A stretch of 64,000 nt of DNA from Marinoscillum sp. 108 (GTDB lineage Bacteria > Bacteroidota > Bacteroidia > Cytophagales > Cyclobacteriaceae): contig NZ_LR734808.1 in the NCBI RefSeq assembly GCF_902506655.1, positions 2,356,001-2,420,000 of the forward strand, read 5' to 3'. Shown here piece by piece: positions 19,661-29,503 of this stretch. Made by a program: the position numbers and the translations under genes. The notes beneath the pieces were generated by a model. The model worked only from the letters and a program-made list of their open reading frames with translations, did no database searches and was not told where the DNA came from. How positions within the stretch are numbered: the first letter of the stretch is position 1; each line of letters starts with the position of its first letter.

Positions 19661-19999
19661 AGATTTATTGGAGAAAGAAAACACCTTGATATTGAATTTT
19701 TGATGATCATGGACGAGCTGTTCGTCATCATAGATTAGCAGGTTTGAGATTTGATTCTTGTTGGTGATAGTATGTCTGTTGGTCTGAATAGCATTTGTCT
19801 TGGCATATGAATTGGTCATTCTGACCATAAAGAAGATCAATTGGCAAATTGCCCTTGGGTTTTTGTCCACGAATGCCGTGCTTTGTGGCGCCAACACCAG
19901 AATTCATGTCGTGAATCTTGCCGCCCCTCACCGACATATTTCAAAAAAGGACAAATGATTAGATGAAACCAGCTCATTGGCAGGCCGCTGGAGAATTGT
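19661..19999. other. Divergent intergenic region between giant gene and TPR kinase
   Basis: 339 bp. The minus frame of the giant gene stays open across most of it, but the residues show no signal or domain. I treat it as promoter and leader DNA for both divergent genes. No clear palindrome is seen. Confidence 0.45.
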
Positions 20000-22186
20000 A
20001 TGAGCTACCCGATAAAGCTGTTGTTATTAATTGTACTTAGTATTACCCTTCAACACAGTGGCTTTGGGCAAAGCCAACGGATAGACAGCATTAAATCCAC
20101 CCTTCACCGTGAAACCCCGGCGGACAGCACCCACATAGATCTTTTATTGGAATTGGCTGAACGTTACCACCAAAAACGGATGCCCGATTCTACACTCTCT
20201 TATGCCCGATGGGCGTTATCTCTGGCAGAAAAGCAAGGCAAATACCACCAGCACATTAAAGCACTGCGCCTGATGGGCGCCGCTCACATCATCAAGAACG
20301 ACTTCATTGCGGCTCAAGCCTCTTTGGAAAAAATAGTACCCTCTAAGGCAACATCAGACAAGCTTACACAAGCTGAACTGGCCAATGCACTGAATTATAA
20401 AGGCATCGTGGCAGGCTATCTGGGAGATTTTCAGACATCTATTTCATACTATAATCAATCACTCATTATCCACAAGGCTCTAAAAGATTCTATTTCCATA
20501 GCTGGCAGGTTCATCAACCTTGGAAATGTGTACATGCGGCAAGGCGACTACCCGGCTGCCATCCGGTCCTTTTTCGAATCGTTCAACTACCTCAGTGAAG
20601 ATGGCGGAGAAACCCAGGCCATCCTCAACCTGAATCTTGGCGAATGTTATGAGCTTCTGGAAGACTATAGAAAAGCCAGGCAGCACGCACTCAAAGCCCT
20701 GGATGGATTCGAAAATAGCACCCAGTCGCCAGTGGGGATATCTGAGAGTCATTACACCCTGGGCAATGTGTATTCACAAATTGGCAATCGGGATTCCTGC
20801 ATTTTTCATATCAAAAAGGGTATCTCTGTTGCGCTAAAAACAAACGACGCAGATCGGGTTGCCGAGGGACACCACTATTTGGCACTCCATTATAAACGCA
20901 ACGAGGAATGGAATAAAGTAGCCGAGAATGCCTCCATTGCTTACGAGTATTTCAGGAAAGTGAAGTCTCCGAGAAGATATACTGCTGCCCAATTGGTTTT
21001 GTCTGAGGCCTATCTGAATCTTCACGACATAAAAAAATCAGTTTCGCTGGCAGAGAAAGGCCTTTCACTCTCTCGTGAACTTGAGCTCAAAGACACTGAA
21101 AAGGACTTTCTGTTGCTTCTATCCAGGCTTTATGCTTCACAGAAAGACTTCTCCAAAGCCTACCAACTTAGTCTGGAATACTCCGCTGTGAAGGACAGTG
21201 TACTGAATCAGGAAAAAACCCGCCAGATTGCCAACATAGAGGCGCTTTATGAAAATGAAAAAAAGGAGCAGCAACTGGCTCTGGCAGTTGCCAGACAAAA
21301 GGCTGCACAGTCAAGCCTGGAAGAACGTAAAACCCGGGAGCTCTTTCTGATCGCCGGCCTTATGATGACCATGGTGGTGCTTGCATTGGGTATTTTTCTC
21401 TATGTCACCCTGCGACAAAACAAAAAGGTGGTGGAGGATCAAAATACCAGACTTCAAAACCTAATCAGGACAAAAGACCGCTTCTTTAGTATCATAGGGC
21501 ATGATTTAAGAGGACCTATCACCTCCTTTGCAGGCATCAATAATCTCATAAAATGGTATATCGAAAAGAAAGATGAAAAGAAGCTGCGGGCGCTTGGTGA
21601 AAATATTTCCAAATCGGCAGAACAGCTGGACACACTCCTCAACAACCTGCTGAACTGGGCCATGGCTCAAACAGGAGGTCTCCCTTATCACCCGGAAAGC
21701 TTCCAACTAGAACCCGCGATCCATGAAATAGAAGGCCTTTTCACCAACCAACTGAAAGTGAAAAACATTGCTCTGACGGTTAAAATCACTGAGCCTACCT
21801 GTGTTCTGGCAGACAGAAACGCACTCCTGCTGGTACTGCGAAATCTCATTTCCAATGCCCTCAAATTCACCCCTATGAATGGTGCTATCCTGATAGGGTG
21901 CCAGACAGAAAATGAGCAGGTGCTCATTCAGGTTCGGGACTCAGGGGTTGGTATTCCCAAGGAAAAACTGGAAACCCTCTTTGAGTTGAATGAGAGCAAG
22001 TCCACCTTTGGCACCGCAAATGAGAAAGGCACAGGACTTGGGCTCATCCTTTGCAAGGAATATGTGTCACTCAACAAAGGCACCATCAGCGTGGACAGCA
22101 CCCCGGGCCACGGCACAGTGTTCACTTTTACATTGCCAATCTCCTCCATGAACGAGGAGCCTATCTCCAGCATCCATCAACCCTAA
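20000..22186 (+). CDS. Membrane-anchored TPR sensor histidine kinase
   Basis: 728 residues. A signal peptide (LLLLIVLSITLQHSGFGQ) precedes an exported TPR array (about 25-400), a coiled coil (NEKKEQQLALAVARQKAAQ) and one membrane segment at about 446-470 (FLIAGLMMTMVVLALGIFLY). The cytoplasmic kinase has H501 in IIGHDLRGPITS, N619 in LRNLISNALKF, then RDSGVGIP and GTGLGLILC. No receiver is fused. The LytTR regulator starts 75 bp after the stop, so the two form a two-component pair. This TPR-kinase plan is common in Bacteroidota. It is divergent from the giant surface-protein gene, a possible target. Confidence 0.93.
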   Translation: MSYPIKLLLLIVLSITLQHSGFGQSQRIDSIKSTLHRETPADSTHIDLLLELAERYHQKRMPDSTLSYARWALSLAEKQGKYHQHIKALRLMGAAHIIKNDFIAAQASLEKIVPSKATSDKLTQAELANALNYKGIVAGYLGDFQTSISYYNQSLIIHKALKDSISIAGRFINLGNVYMRQGDYPAAIRSFFESFNYLSEDGGETQAILNLNLGECYELLEDYRKARQHALKALDGFENSTQSPVGISESHYTLGNVYSQIGNRDSCIFHIKKGISVALKTNDADRVAEGHHYLALHYKRNEEWNKVAENASIAYEYFRKVKSPRRYTAAQLVLSEAYLNLHDIKKSVSLAEKGLSLSRELELKDTEKDFLLLLSRLYASQKDFSKAYQLSLEYSAVKDSVLNQEKTRQIANIEALYENEKKEQQLALAVARQKAAQSSLEERKTRELFLIAGLMMTMVVLALGIFLYVTLRQNKKVVEDQNTRLQNLIRTKDRFFSIIGHDLRGPITSFAGINNLIKWYIEKKDEKKLRALGENISKSAEQLDTLLNNLLNWAMAQTGGLPYHPESFQLEPAIHEIEGLFTNQLKVKNIALTVKITEPTCVLADRNALLLVLRNLISNALKFTPMNGAILIGCQTENEQVLIQVRDSGVGIPKEKLETLFELNESKSTFGTANEKGTGLGLILCKEYVSLNKGTISVDSTPGHGTVFTFTLPISSMNEEPISSIHQP

Positions 22187-22260
22187 AAAACATTAAAATC
22201 ACCCTTAAAACCTAAACAATCTATCACCCTTCTAGTTTGCCTTTGTACCCTAAAAACTAT

Positions 22261-22983
22261 ATGTCCAATATCAGAATACTGTCCGTGGAGGACGACCCCA
22301 TTTACGCAGAAACCATACGTTTTACAGTGGAGCAGGCAGGCTATCAGGTGATAGATGTAATAGCCGATAGCACAGAGGCCCTACGCGTCATAGAATCCAC
22401 CAGGCCCGACCTCCTCCTGCTGGACATCCACATTTCCGGGCCGCACAATGGAATAGAGTTGGCCAACAAACTGAATCCGGCCATTCCTATTATTTTCATC
22501 ACCTCATTGCGCGAACGTTCCATTTTCGAACAAGCCAAACAAACCAAGCCTTTTGCTTTTATCCTGAAGCCTTTCGACCCACTGATGTTGACCAATGCGA
22601 TAGAGCTGGCAGTAGCCAATCTTGCCGGAGAGAAAAAGGATGTCTGGAAAGAAAAAGATGTCATTCTATCAGACAGCTTTTTTATCAAGGAAAAAAATGT
22701 CCTCGTCAAGGTAATGGTAAAGGACATTCTCTACATCAAGGCAGAAGACAAATACTGTATACTTCACACCCCTCAAAAGAAATATATCATTCGGATTTCC
22801 CTGAAAGACCTACTGGCCAAAATACCCTCCAATTATTTGCAGGTGCACAGGTCTTATGTGGTAGATTCACTTCGGATCAGCCAGATCATCCTGGAGGATT
22901 TCATGCTATATATAGAAGGGGAGCCTGTACCCATAGGCATGTCGTATAAAGACCAGGTACTTTCTCAAATCAAAAAATTGTAG
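22261..22983 (+). CDS. LytTR-family response regulator
   Basis: 240 residues from the ATG at 22261; an in-frame TTG at 22237 adds eight residues before the receiver and is unlikely. The receiver has D11/D12, phospho-acceptor D55 in LLLLDIHIS and K103 in ILKPFDP. The C-terminal LytTR DNA-binding domain (about 145-240) carries DILYIKAEDKYCILHT, IRISLKDLLAKIPSNYLQVHR and IPIG-like VPIGMSYK. It is the output partner of the upstream TPR kinase. Its targets are unknown. Confidence 0.94.
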   Translation: MSNIRILSVEDDPIYAETIRFTVEQAGYQVIDVIADSTEALRVIESTRPDLLLLDIHISGPHNGIELANKLNPAIPIIFITSLRERSIFEQAKQTKPFAFILKPFDPLMLTNAIELAVANLAGEKKDVWKEKDVILSDSFFIKEKNVLVKVMVKDILYIKAEDKYCILHTPQKKYIIRISLKDLLAKIPSNYLQVHRSYVVDSLRISQIILEDFMLYIEGEPVPIGMSYKDQVLSQIKKL

Positions 22984-23001
22984 TACCGAGACACCTTCTT
23001 A

Positions 23002-23841
23002 TCACTTCTTAAAAACCACATTGCCTATAACCCCGGCCAGCACCAGCCCCATGCCCACATAGGTCATCAGGTTAAACGTCTCATCAAAGAGAAGCCAGCC
23101 AAATCCCAGTGCATACACAATACCAATATAATTGAGAATAGAGACCTTAGAAAGCTCTGCAGACTGATAAGATTTGGTCATAAAAAACTGAGCAATCTGT
23201 GTACACAAACCTACGGCCAGCAGCACCAGCCAGTCCCACCCCACCGGCTGAACCCACACCATCACGGACCACAGACCTGCCACTGGCAGCATGACCAGTG
23301 GGAAATAGAAAATGATCACCAGTGGATGTTCGGAGGTCTTCAGCATTCTGATAAAATTGTAAGCCAGCCCCATAAAGAGAGAAGCACCCACCCCCATGAG
23401 CAGGTGCAGGGTAGAAATTCGCGGATCAAAACCCTGTACCACTACCACTCCCGCGAAACTGATCGCAAAGAAAAGCCACTGCCAGGACCGCACCTTTTCT
23501 TTGACCAGAAAAATACCCAAAATAGCCGTGAAGATCGGGGCCAGGTACTGCAGCGTAGAAGCGGTGGCAAGGGGTATTTGCTGTAACAAACTGAAGTAGG
23601 TGATCAATGCGATGGCTCCGGTAACGCCTCTCAGAAGTAGTATGGGCTTATTATTACCCCACACACTTACCTGCTGTTGGTACAGGTAAAAGACACTGAT
23701 GACCAAGGAAATAACCGATCGGAAAAGAATGATTTCAATGGCCGGAATATGAGGAATCAGCTTTACACAAACCTTCATCAGGGTGAAGGTAAAAGTGGCC
23801 AGGAGCATGAATTTTACGCCAGCGGACAGTTGAGCCTTCAC
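23002..23841 (-). CDS. EamA/DMT-superfamily permease
   Basis: 279 residues with about ten hydrophobic segments and an internal duplication typical of EamA pairs. The first half includes [20 protein letters not shown] and [17 protein letters not shown]. The second half includes [20 protein letters not shown]. These inner-membrane carriers export or import small metabolites; the substrate cannot be told. Its start codon overlaps the stop of the upstream ABC ATPase gene by 4 bp (ATGA), so the two are translationally coupled, an odd pairing for a LolD-like protein. Confidence 0.9.
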   Translation of the reverse strand: MKAQLSAGVKFMLLATFTFTLMKVCVKLIPHIPAIEIILFRSVISLVISVFYLYQQQVSVWGNNKPILLLRGVTGAIALITYFSLLQQIPLATASTLQYLAPIFTAILGIFLVKEKVRSWQWLFFAISFAGVVVVQGFDPRISTLHLLMGVGASLFMGLAYNFIRMLKTSEHPLVIIFYFPLVMLPVAGLWSVMVWVQPVGWDWLVLLAVGLCTQIAQFFMTKSYQSAELSKVSILNYIGIVYALGFGWLLFDETFNLMTYVGMGLVLAGVIGNVVFKK

Positions 23842-24488
23842 AGGATCACCCCATCTTCAATCTCCAGCTTTCGGTCTGCCATCTCCGCCAATTCTTTATT
23901 GTGGGTGACAATCACAAAAGTCTGGTTAAGCTCCTTTCTTAGATCAAAAAATAGCTGATGCAGTTCATCTGCATTTTTGGAATCCAGGTTTCCACTGGGC
24001 TCATCAGCAAATACAATGGAAGGGTCATTGATCAGTGCACGCGCTACAGATACACGCTGCTGCTCTCCACCTGAGAGTTCGCCTGGCTTATGATCTTTTC
24101 GCTCCAACAGCCCTAGTAGCCCCAGCAGCTCCATCGCCCTACGTTTGACCTCTGTACCTGATCGCTTAGCGATGAGCCCGGGAATCATCACATTTTCCAG
24201 TGCTGAAAATTCGGGTAGCAGGTTGTGAAACTGAAAAATAAATCCAATGTGCTTATTTCTAAAACCAGCCAGTTTCTGTTGGTTGAGCTGAAAAACGTCG
24301 GTATTGCTGATGAAAATTTTTCCTTTTTCAGGCGAATCCAACGTACCCAGCAAATGCAGCAAGGTACTCTTGCCTGCACCCGATGCCCCTACGATAGAAA
24401 CAATCTCCCCTTCTCTGATGTGGAGGTCTATTCCCTTCAGGACGGGAAGCTTTCCATATGCTTTATACAGGCCCTCAGCTTTTAGCAT
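23838..24488 (-). CDS. LolD-like ABC transporter ATP-binding protein
   Basis: 216 residues, usual for the LolD/MacB class. Walker A GASGAGKS is at 34-41, a Q-loop is in [20 protein letters not shown], the signature is [15 protein letters not shown], and Walker B is [12 protein letters not shown]. The H-loop is in [10 protein letters not shown]. In Bacteroidota the LolD ATPase is often encoded apart from its LolC/E permease, which is absent here. It could power lipoprotein release to the outer membrane. A non-Lol MacB-type partner is possible. Confidence 0.88.
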   Translation of the reverse strand: MLKAEGLYKAYGKLPVLKGIDLHIREGEIVSIVGASGAGKSTLLHLLGTLDSPEKGKIFISNTDVFQLNQQKLAGFRNKHIGFIFQFHNLLPEFSALENVMIPGLIAKRSGTEVKRRAMELLGLLGLLERKDHKPGELSGGEQQRVSVARALINDPSIVFADEPSGNLDSKNADELHQLFFDLRKELNQTFVIVTHNKELAEMADRKLEIEDGVIL

Positions 24489-24646
24489 GCCGCAAATATA
24501 TAGATGTTCTTTAGTTGATAACCTCCCTTTTTACGGTTTAGTCATTGGATCCCCTCATATCAGACCCCTCCTCGCTGAAAGCAATATGTGGTCACTCACT
24601 TTTCACTCATATTGTCCCCGATCTACTGAACTTTCAATGCCATTCG

Positions 24647-24678
24647 GTTGAATAAGCAAGCCGTTTGCCGTAGATTCG
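24647..24678 (+). promoter_or_regulatory. Probable promoter of sucC
   Basis: GTTG at 24647-24650, a 20-bp spacer, then TAGATTCG (one mismatch to TAnnTTTG) at 24671-24678, 18 bp before the start codon. Confidence 0.5.
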
Positions 24679-24696
24679 CAAGAAAATTCAGACAGC

Positions 24697-25908
24697 ATGA
24701 ACATCCACGAATATCAAGCTAAAGAGATATTGAAAAGCTATGGTGTAACCATCCAGGAAGGAATCGTAGCTGATACCCCAGAAAAAGCCCATGAAGCAGC
24801 CAAAGAACTCAACAGAGAAACCGGAACAGAATGGTATGTGATAAAGGCACAAATCCACGCTGGTGGACGCGGCAAGGGAAAAATTAACGAAACCGGATCC
24901 AATGGAGTGGTATTGGCAAAAGGTTTGGCAGAGGTAAAGCCCAAAGCTGACGCCATCCTGGGCGGTACGCTGGTCACACACCAAACCGGACCTGAAGGCA
25001 AAAAAGTCAACAAGATATTGATTGCACAGGATGTGTACTACCCTGGCGAGTCTGAGCCAAAAGAATATTACCTCTCTATTTTGCTTGATCGTGCAAAAGG
25101 ATGTAACGTCATCATGGCTTCTACAGAAGGCGGTATGGATATCGAAACAGTGGCTGAAGAGACTCCTGAGAAGATCGTCAAAGAATGGATCGATCCTGCT
25201 GTCGGTTTGCAAGGATTTCAGGCCCGAAAAGTGGCATTCGCCCTTGGACTGGAAGGTCAGGCATTCAAGGAAATGGTGAAATTCATTTTCAACCTTTACA
25301 AAGCATACGAAGCTACTGATAGCTCTCAGTTTGAGATCAACCCGGTACTCAAAACATCAGACAACAAAATCCTGGCAGTAGATGCTAAGGTCAACGTGGA
25401 CGACAATGCCCTGTATCGCCACAAAGACATTGCCGAAATGAGAGATCTGTCGGAAGAAGATCCTTTGGAAGTAGAAGCTGGCCAAAATGGGCTGAACTAT
25501 GTGAAGCTTGACGGAAACGTAGGCTGCATGGTGAACGGAGCTGGTTTGGCCATGGCTACTATGGACATCATCAAGCTATCAGGTGGTGAGCCTGCCAACT
25601 TCCTGGATGTAGGGGGTGGGGCCAATGCACAAACGGTAGAGGCCGGTTTCAGAATCATCCTGAAAGACCCTAATGTAAAAGCCATTCTCATTAACATCTT
25701 TGGTGGTATTGTGAGATGCGACCGGGTAGCCAATGGTGTGGTAGAAGCTTACAAGAGCATCGGAGACATCAGAGTACCGATCATTGTACGTCTGCAAGGC
25801 ACCAACGCCGAAGAAGGTGCGAAAATCATCGAAGAGTCAGGGCTGAAGGTAACATCTGCCATTGTACTCAAAGATGCCGCTGAGAAAGTAAAACAAGTAC
25901 TGGCGTAA
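24697..25908 (+). CDS. sucC: Succinyl-CoA synthetase beta subunit (ADP-forming)
   Basis: 403 residues. The ATP-grasp and CoA-ligase beta subunit interconverts succinyl-CoA and succinate in the TCA cycle with the SucD alpha subunit, which is not in the window. Evidence: [17 protein letters not shown], the ATP-binding [13 protein letters not shown], the FEINPV motif and the phosphate-site loop [12 protein letters not shown] followed by NFLDVGGGA. It is monocistronic with its own promoter and terminator. Confidence 0.97.
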   Translation: MNIHEYQAKEILKSYGVTIQEGIVADTPEKAHEAAKELNRETGTEWYVIKAQIHAGGRGKGKINETGSNGVVLAKGLAEVKPKADAILGGTLVTHQTGPEGKKVNKILIAQDVYYPGESEPKEYYLSILLDRAKGCNVIMASTEGGMDIETVAEETPEKIVKEWIDPAVGLQGFQARKVAFALGLEGQAFKEMVKFIFNLYKAYEATDSSQFEINPVLKTSDNKILAVDAKVNVDDNALYRHKDIAEMRDLSEEDPLEVEAGQNGLNYVKLDGNVGCMVNGAGLAMATMDIIKLSGGEPANFLDVGGGANAQTVEAGFRIILKDPNVKAILINIFGGIVRCDRVANGVVEAYKSIGDIRVPIIVRLQGTNAEEGAKIIEESGLKVTSAIVLKDAAEKVKQVLA

Positions 25909-25925
25909 GACTTACATATCAAAAC

Positions 25926-25961
25926 AAAAAAAGGCTTCCAGGTTACTGGAAGCCTTTTTTT
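25926..25961. terminator. Terminator between sucC and the barrel-protein gene
   Basis: AAGGCTTCCAG pairs with CTGGAAGCCTT with A and T runs on either side. It is usable by both convergent genes. Confidence 0.87.
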
Positions 25962-25981
25962 ATGCAATCTAAGCTGGATCA

Positions 25982-26536
25982 TTAGAATGCGTAACCGATC
26001 GCAAAGTGCAATTCCGGACTAAAGCCCTGGAACAGATTTTCATTATCAAAATCATCTTCGCTGCCTTCTTTTACTTTCAGATTAAAATCTGAGTACTTGC
26101 CGCCGAACGCCAGATCCATCACGAAGCTCTTGCGCTTACCCATCAGCCACTGAAAACCAGCCTTGGCTCCAAATCTGTATGCATTCAAGCTGCCTTTGAA
26201 GTCTTCCTCATCATTCTTCAATGTGAAATTGTTATACTTCATAAAGGGAGCCAGATAAAATCCATCAAGCGCTTCCTTGGTCACATAAAACCGATACTCT
26301 GGCAACAAACCAAGTCCTGAAAACGAGGTGCCATCAGAGGAATAGCTGAAGTAAGAAACGCCAAGCTGAGCAGAGCTGGCATCACCAAGCTTGCGCTCGT
26401 AGTTGATCTTGCCAAGCCCGATAATCAGACCCATTGGGTTGGCTTTTAGCGTATTCTTCTTTTCAGCATCCTGTGCGGATACACTGGTCATTCCAAATAC
26501 TGCAATGAGAAAAAATGAGGTTAGAACCTTTTTCAT
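25982..26536 (-). CDS. Small outer-membrane beta-barrel protein (DUF3575-like)
   Basis: 184 residues. A signal peptide (VLTSFFLIAVFGMTSVSAQ) is followed by alternating amphipathic strands. Features are LKANPMGLIIGLGKINYER, LLPEYRFYV, YLAPFMKYNNFTL, FGAKAGFQWLMGKRKSF and a C-terminal aromatic ending (LHFAIGYAF), typical of eight-strand barrels. The KANP...YER start resembles DUF3575. Function is unknown. Confidence 0.75.
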   Translation of the reverse strand: MKKVLTSFFLIAVFGMTSVSAQDAEKKNTLKANPMGLIIGLGKINYERKLGDASSAQLGVSYFSYSSDGTSFSGLGLLPEYRFYVTKEALDGFYLAPFMKYNNFTLKNDEEDFKGSLNAYRFGAKAGFQWLMGKRKSFVMDLAFGGKYSDFNLKVKEGSEDDFDNENLFQGFSPELHFAIGYAF

Positions 26537-26733
26537 AAGTATATAAGTTTGTTTGGCCGGGGAAAAACAAATGCCATGCCAGAACGACTTATGCCCTTGA
26601 ATCTAACCACTAAACATCGTAGATAAAAGAAGGTGGAAATACTCAATTTGAACCAATACTGAGCTTGATTCAAAAATCAATCTTCTTTGATATCGTAATT
26701 ATTATTATTTCTGTAAAAAAATCGAAGAGGTAG

Positions 26734-26766
26734 GTTGTCAATTTGCTGGCTTATATATTAGCTTTG
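26734..26766 (+). promoter_or_regulatory. Probable promoter of the ilv-thr operon
   Basis: GTTG at 26734-26737, a 21-bp spacer, and TAGCTTTG (full match to TAnnTTTG) at 26759-26766. Transcription would begin only a few bases before the leader-peptide ATG at 26777, so the leader would be nearly leaderless. An upstream promoter is not excluded. Confidence 0.5.
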
Positions 26767-26776
26767 ATTTCGAATA

Positions 26777-26863
26777 ATGAAAAGAATCAACCTAAATATT
26801 GTCATTGTACCAATTATTATTCTGGTCACCACTGTGATTAGGAATGGGAATGGCTGTGTTTAG
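26777..26863 (+). CDS. Branched-chain amino acid leader peptide (attenuator control peptide)
   Basis: A 28-codon ORF from ATG 26777 to TAG 26861-26863. Fourteen of 28 residues are Ile (7), Val (5) or Leu (2). The core reads IVIVPIIILVTTVI, with three consecutive Ile codons at 26813-26821 and two Thr codons at 26828-26833. It sits between a promoter and a strong terminator ahead of ilvE, exactly as ilv/thr leader peptides do in enterobacteria. Ribosome stalling at Ile, Leu, Val or Thr codons would report shortage of the operon's own products. It is too short for ordinary gene calling. Confidence 0.85.
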   Translation: MKRINLNIVIVPIIILVTTVIRNGNGCV

Positions 26864-26884
26864 CAGAAAATATAAAATAAACAC

Positions 26885-26921
26885 AAAGCGCCATTCCTAA
26901 CACGGAATGGCGCTTTTTTTT
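26885..26921 (+). terminator. Attenuator terminator of the ilv-thr operon, with competing antiterminator arm
   Basis: Stem 26885-26897 (AAAGCGCCATTCC) pairs with 26904-26916 (GGAATGGCGCTTT), followed by T8, and ends 13 bp before the ilvE ATG. The octamer GGAATGGC inside the end of the leader ORF (26847-26854) is identical to the 3' arm (26904-26911). It can therefore pair with GCCATTCC at 26890-26897 instead, giving a mutually exclusive antiterminator. A ribosome that finishes the leader peptide covers that arm. Confidence 0.85.
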
Positions 26922-26934
26922 AATCAAATTGACC

Positions 26935-27825
26935 ATGTACTACGACGATCGTACAGAAGTATTTTTGGATGGGGAATGGATCAAGGCCAAGGACGCAAAA
27001 GCCAGCCTTTTTGATCAGACCCTCCACTATGGCACAGGCGTTTTTGATGGGTTGAGGTCCTATAACAATGGTAATGGGTTCAACATCTTCAAACCTGCCG
27101 AGCACTTCAAAAGGCTGCATAAAGCCGCCGAAAAGGTTTTCTTAAAAATACCCTACCCCATTGAAGACCTCATCAAAATAGCCTACGACCTGATAGACCG
27201 AAACAACCTCACCAACGCCTACATCAGACCCCTGGTTTTTGCCGGACCCAACATGATCCTGGCCCCATCAAAGGAATCACACTTTTTCATGACTGCATGG
27301 AAATGGGCCAAGTACCCCGGATACGAGCCACTCAATACCATGATCTCGTCCTATCTGAAGCCCAGCCCCAAATCCACCGTGGTAGATGCCAAAATCGTAG
27401 GAAACTACTCGGCCAATACCCTGGCATCTGCAGAGGCTAAGCGACTGGGCTACGATGAAGCCATCCTCCTGGACCACAATGGTCACCTCGCGGAAGGCCC
27501 TGGCAGCAACATCTTTTACGAAAAAAATGGAGAACTCTTCACTCCCAAGCTGGGCAACATCTTCCCCGGGATCACCAGAAGCACTGTGCTGGAAATTTGT
27601 GAAGAGCTCAAGGTGAAAGTCACAGAAAAAGACATCACTCCCGAAGAGTTTTACAAAGCTGATCACGCCTTCTTCTGTGGCACCGCCACCGAGATCACGC
27701 ACATCAGCTCTGTGAATGGAGAAAAATTCAAAAAAGAGTGGGAAGGGTCCATCGGACACAACCTCCACTTGATCTACCAACAAAAAGTAATGTTTGACGA
27801 GTACCAGGGACTCACGATTGTATAA
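26935..27825 (+). CDS. ilvE: Branched-chain amino acid aminotransferase
   Basis: 296 residues from ATG 26935; an in-frame TTG two codons earlier is rejected. This PLP fold-type IV enzyme transaminates the 2-oxo acids of Ile, Val and Leu with glutamate. Lys153 in [12 protein letters not shown] is the Schiff-base residue; other landmarks are [18 protein letters not shown] and [13 protein letters not shown]. It is the first structural gene after the attenuator and is followed by ilvD after a single base. Confidence 0.95.
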   Translation: MYYDDRTEVFLDGEWIKAKDAKASLFDQTLHYGTGVFDGLRSYNNGNGFNIFKPAEHFKRLHKAAEKVFLKIPYPIEDLIKIAYDLIDRNNLTNAYIRPLVFAGPNMILAPSKESHFFMTAWKWAKYPGYEPLNTMISSYLKPSPKSTVVDAKIVGNYSANTLASAEAKRLGYDEAILLDHNGHLAEGPGSNIFYEKNGELFTPKLGNIFPGITRSTVLEICEELKVKVTEKDITPEEFYKADHAFFCGTATEITHISSVNGEKFKKEWEGSIGHNLHLIYQQKVMFDEYQGLTIV

Positions 27826-27826
27826 A

Positions 27827-29503
27827 ATGGCGCAAGAACTCAACACTTTTAGCAAAGTAATCACACAAGACCCTACACAACCTGCCTCTCAGGCGCAGCT
27901 CTATGCTACAGGCCTCACCGAGGAAGATATGGACAGAGCTCAGGTGGGCATCGTATCCACAGGTTTTGAGGGCAATCCATGCAACATGCACCTCAACATC
28001 CTCGCCCATCAGGTGAAAAAGGGGGTAAGAGAAGCTGACCTGGTAGGTCTTATTTTTCACACCATTGGGGTGAGTGATGGTATTTCTAATGGTACCGTAG
28101 GGATGAAATACTCCCTCATTTCCAGAGACATCATCGCCGACTCTATTGAAACGGTGGTCAACGCCCAGTTTTATGATGCGGTGGTGCCGGTAGTAGGATG
28201 TGATAAAAATATGCCTGGGGCCATCATGGCACTTGGAAGGCTCAACAGACCCGGACTTATGGTCTACGGGGGTTCTGTGAAACCTGGAAAATGGAAAGGT
28301 GAAGACCTGAACATTGTATCGGCTTTTGAAGCCTATGGTGCACGCATGCAGGGCAACATGTCTGATGAAGATTACAAAGGCATCATCAAAAACTCCATCC
28401 CGGGCCCCGGAGCCTGCGGCGGCATGTACACGGCCAACACCATGGCATCAGCCATTGAGGCTATGGGGATGAGCTTACCTTTTAGCTCCTCTAACCCTGC
28501 CGTGAGCGATGAAAAACAGACGGAAACACAAAAGGTAGGAGCGGCGATCAGAAACCTGCTGGAGAAAAATATCCTCCCAAGGGACATCATGACAAAAGAG
28601 GCATTTGAAAATGCCATCACCACTGTTATGATACTTGGTGGCTCTACCAATGCGGTACTTCACCTCATTGCCATGGCCAGATCAGTAGATGTAAACATAG
28701 GATTGGACGACTTTCAGCGAATTAGCGATAAGACCCCTTTCCTGGCCGACCTGAAACCAAGCGGCAGGTTCCTCATGGAAGACCTTCATAAGATTGGCGG
28801 GGTACCCGGCGTATTAAAGCTTTTGCTAAAAGAAGGCTACCTGCATGGCGACTGTATGACGGTCACAGGCAAGACACTGGCCGAAAACCTGGCCGAAGTT
28901 CCTGATCTGCATGATGACAAAGGACTGATGTACAGCTTTGATAAACCTATCAAAGCCAAAGGACACCTCCAGATACTCTATGGCAACCTGGCACCTGAAG
29001 GGGCCGTGGCGAAGATCACGGGCAAGGAAGGTGAAGTTTTCGAAGGACCCGCCAGGATTTATGAAGATGAATTTGATGCCATCCGAGGTATACAGGAGGA
29101 AGTACAAAAAGGAGAAGTGATTGTGATCAGATACTCCGGACCAAAAGGTGCTCCCGGAATGCCGGAAATGCTCAAGCCTACTGGTGCTGTGATGGGTAAA
29201 GGCCTGGGTAAAGATGTAGCGCTCATCACCGATGGCAGGTTCTCAGGCGGATCGCACGGTTTTGTGGTGGGTCACATCACTCCTGAAGCCCAGGAAGGTG
29301 GCCCGCTCGGACTGATCCAAAACGGAGACATCATTCGCATAGATGCCATCACCAACAAACTGGAAGTGAAACTTTCGGACGAAGAGCTGGAAGCACGCAG
29401 AAAAGCCTGGAACAAGCCACCTTATAAGGCTACGAAGGGCATATTAAGGAAATATATCAATTCAGTAAAATCAGCCTCGGAGGGTTGCGTAACTGATGAA
29501 TAA
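27827..29503 (+). CDS. ilvD: Dihydroxy-acid dehydratase
   Basis: 558 residues from ATG 27827, one base past the ilvE stop. It dehydrates 2,3-dihydroxy-isovalerate and -methylvalerate, the third common Ile/Val step. The Fe-S ligands C52 (GNPCNMH), C125 (VGCDKNMPG) and C197 ([14 protein letters not shown]) are all present. The C-terminal domain has [16 protein letters not shown]. It overlaps the start of ilvB by 8 bp, indicating coupling. Confidence 0.96.
   Translation: MAQELNTFSKVITQDPTQPASQAQLYATGLTEEDMDRAQVGIVSTGFEGNPCNMHLNILAHQVKKGVREADLVGLIFHTIGVSDGISNGTVGMKYSLISRDIIADSIETVVNAQFYDAVVPVVGCDKNMPGAIMALGRLNRPGLMVYGGSVKPGKWKGEDLNIVSAFEAYGARMQGNMSDEDYKGIIKNSIPGPGACGGMYTANTMASAIEAMGMSLPFSSSNPAVSDEKQTETQKVGAAIRNLLEKNILPRDIMTKEAFENAITTVMILGGSTNAVLHLIAMARSVDVNIGLDDFQRISDKTPFLADLKPSGRFLMEDLHKIGGVPGVLKLLLKEGYLHGDCMTVTGKTLAENLAEVPDLHDDKGLMYSFDKPIKAKGHLQILYGNLAPEGAVAKITGKEGEVFEGPARIYEDEFDAIRGIQEEVQKGEVIVIRYSGPKGAPGMPEMLKPTGAVMGKGLGKDVALITDGRFSGGSHGFVVGHITPEAQEGGPLGLIQNGDIIRIDAITNKLEVKLSDEELEARRKAWNKPPYKATKGILRKYINSVKSASEGCVTDE

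Noticed and set aside
19661-19897. 79-residue N-terminal extension of the giant protein
   Set aside because: It would place the signal peptide more than 100 residues inside the chain; the ATG at 19658-19660 gives a normal exported N-terminus.
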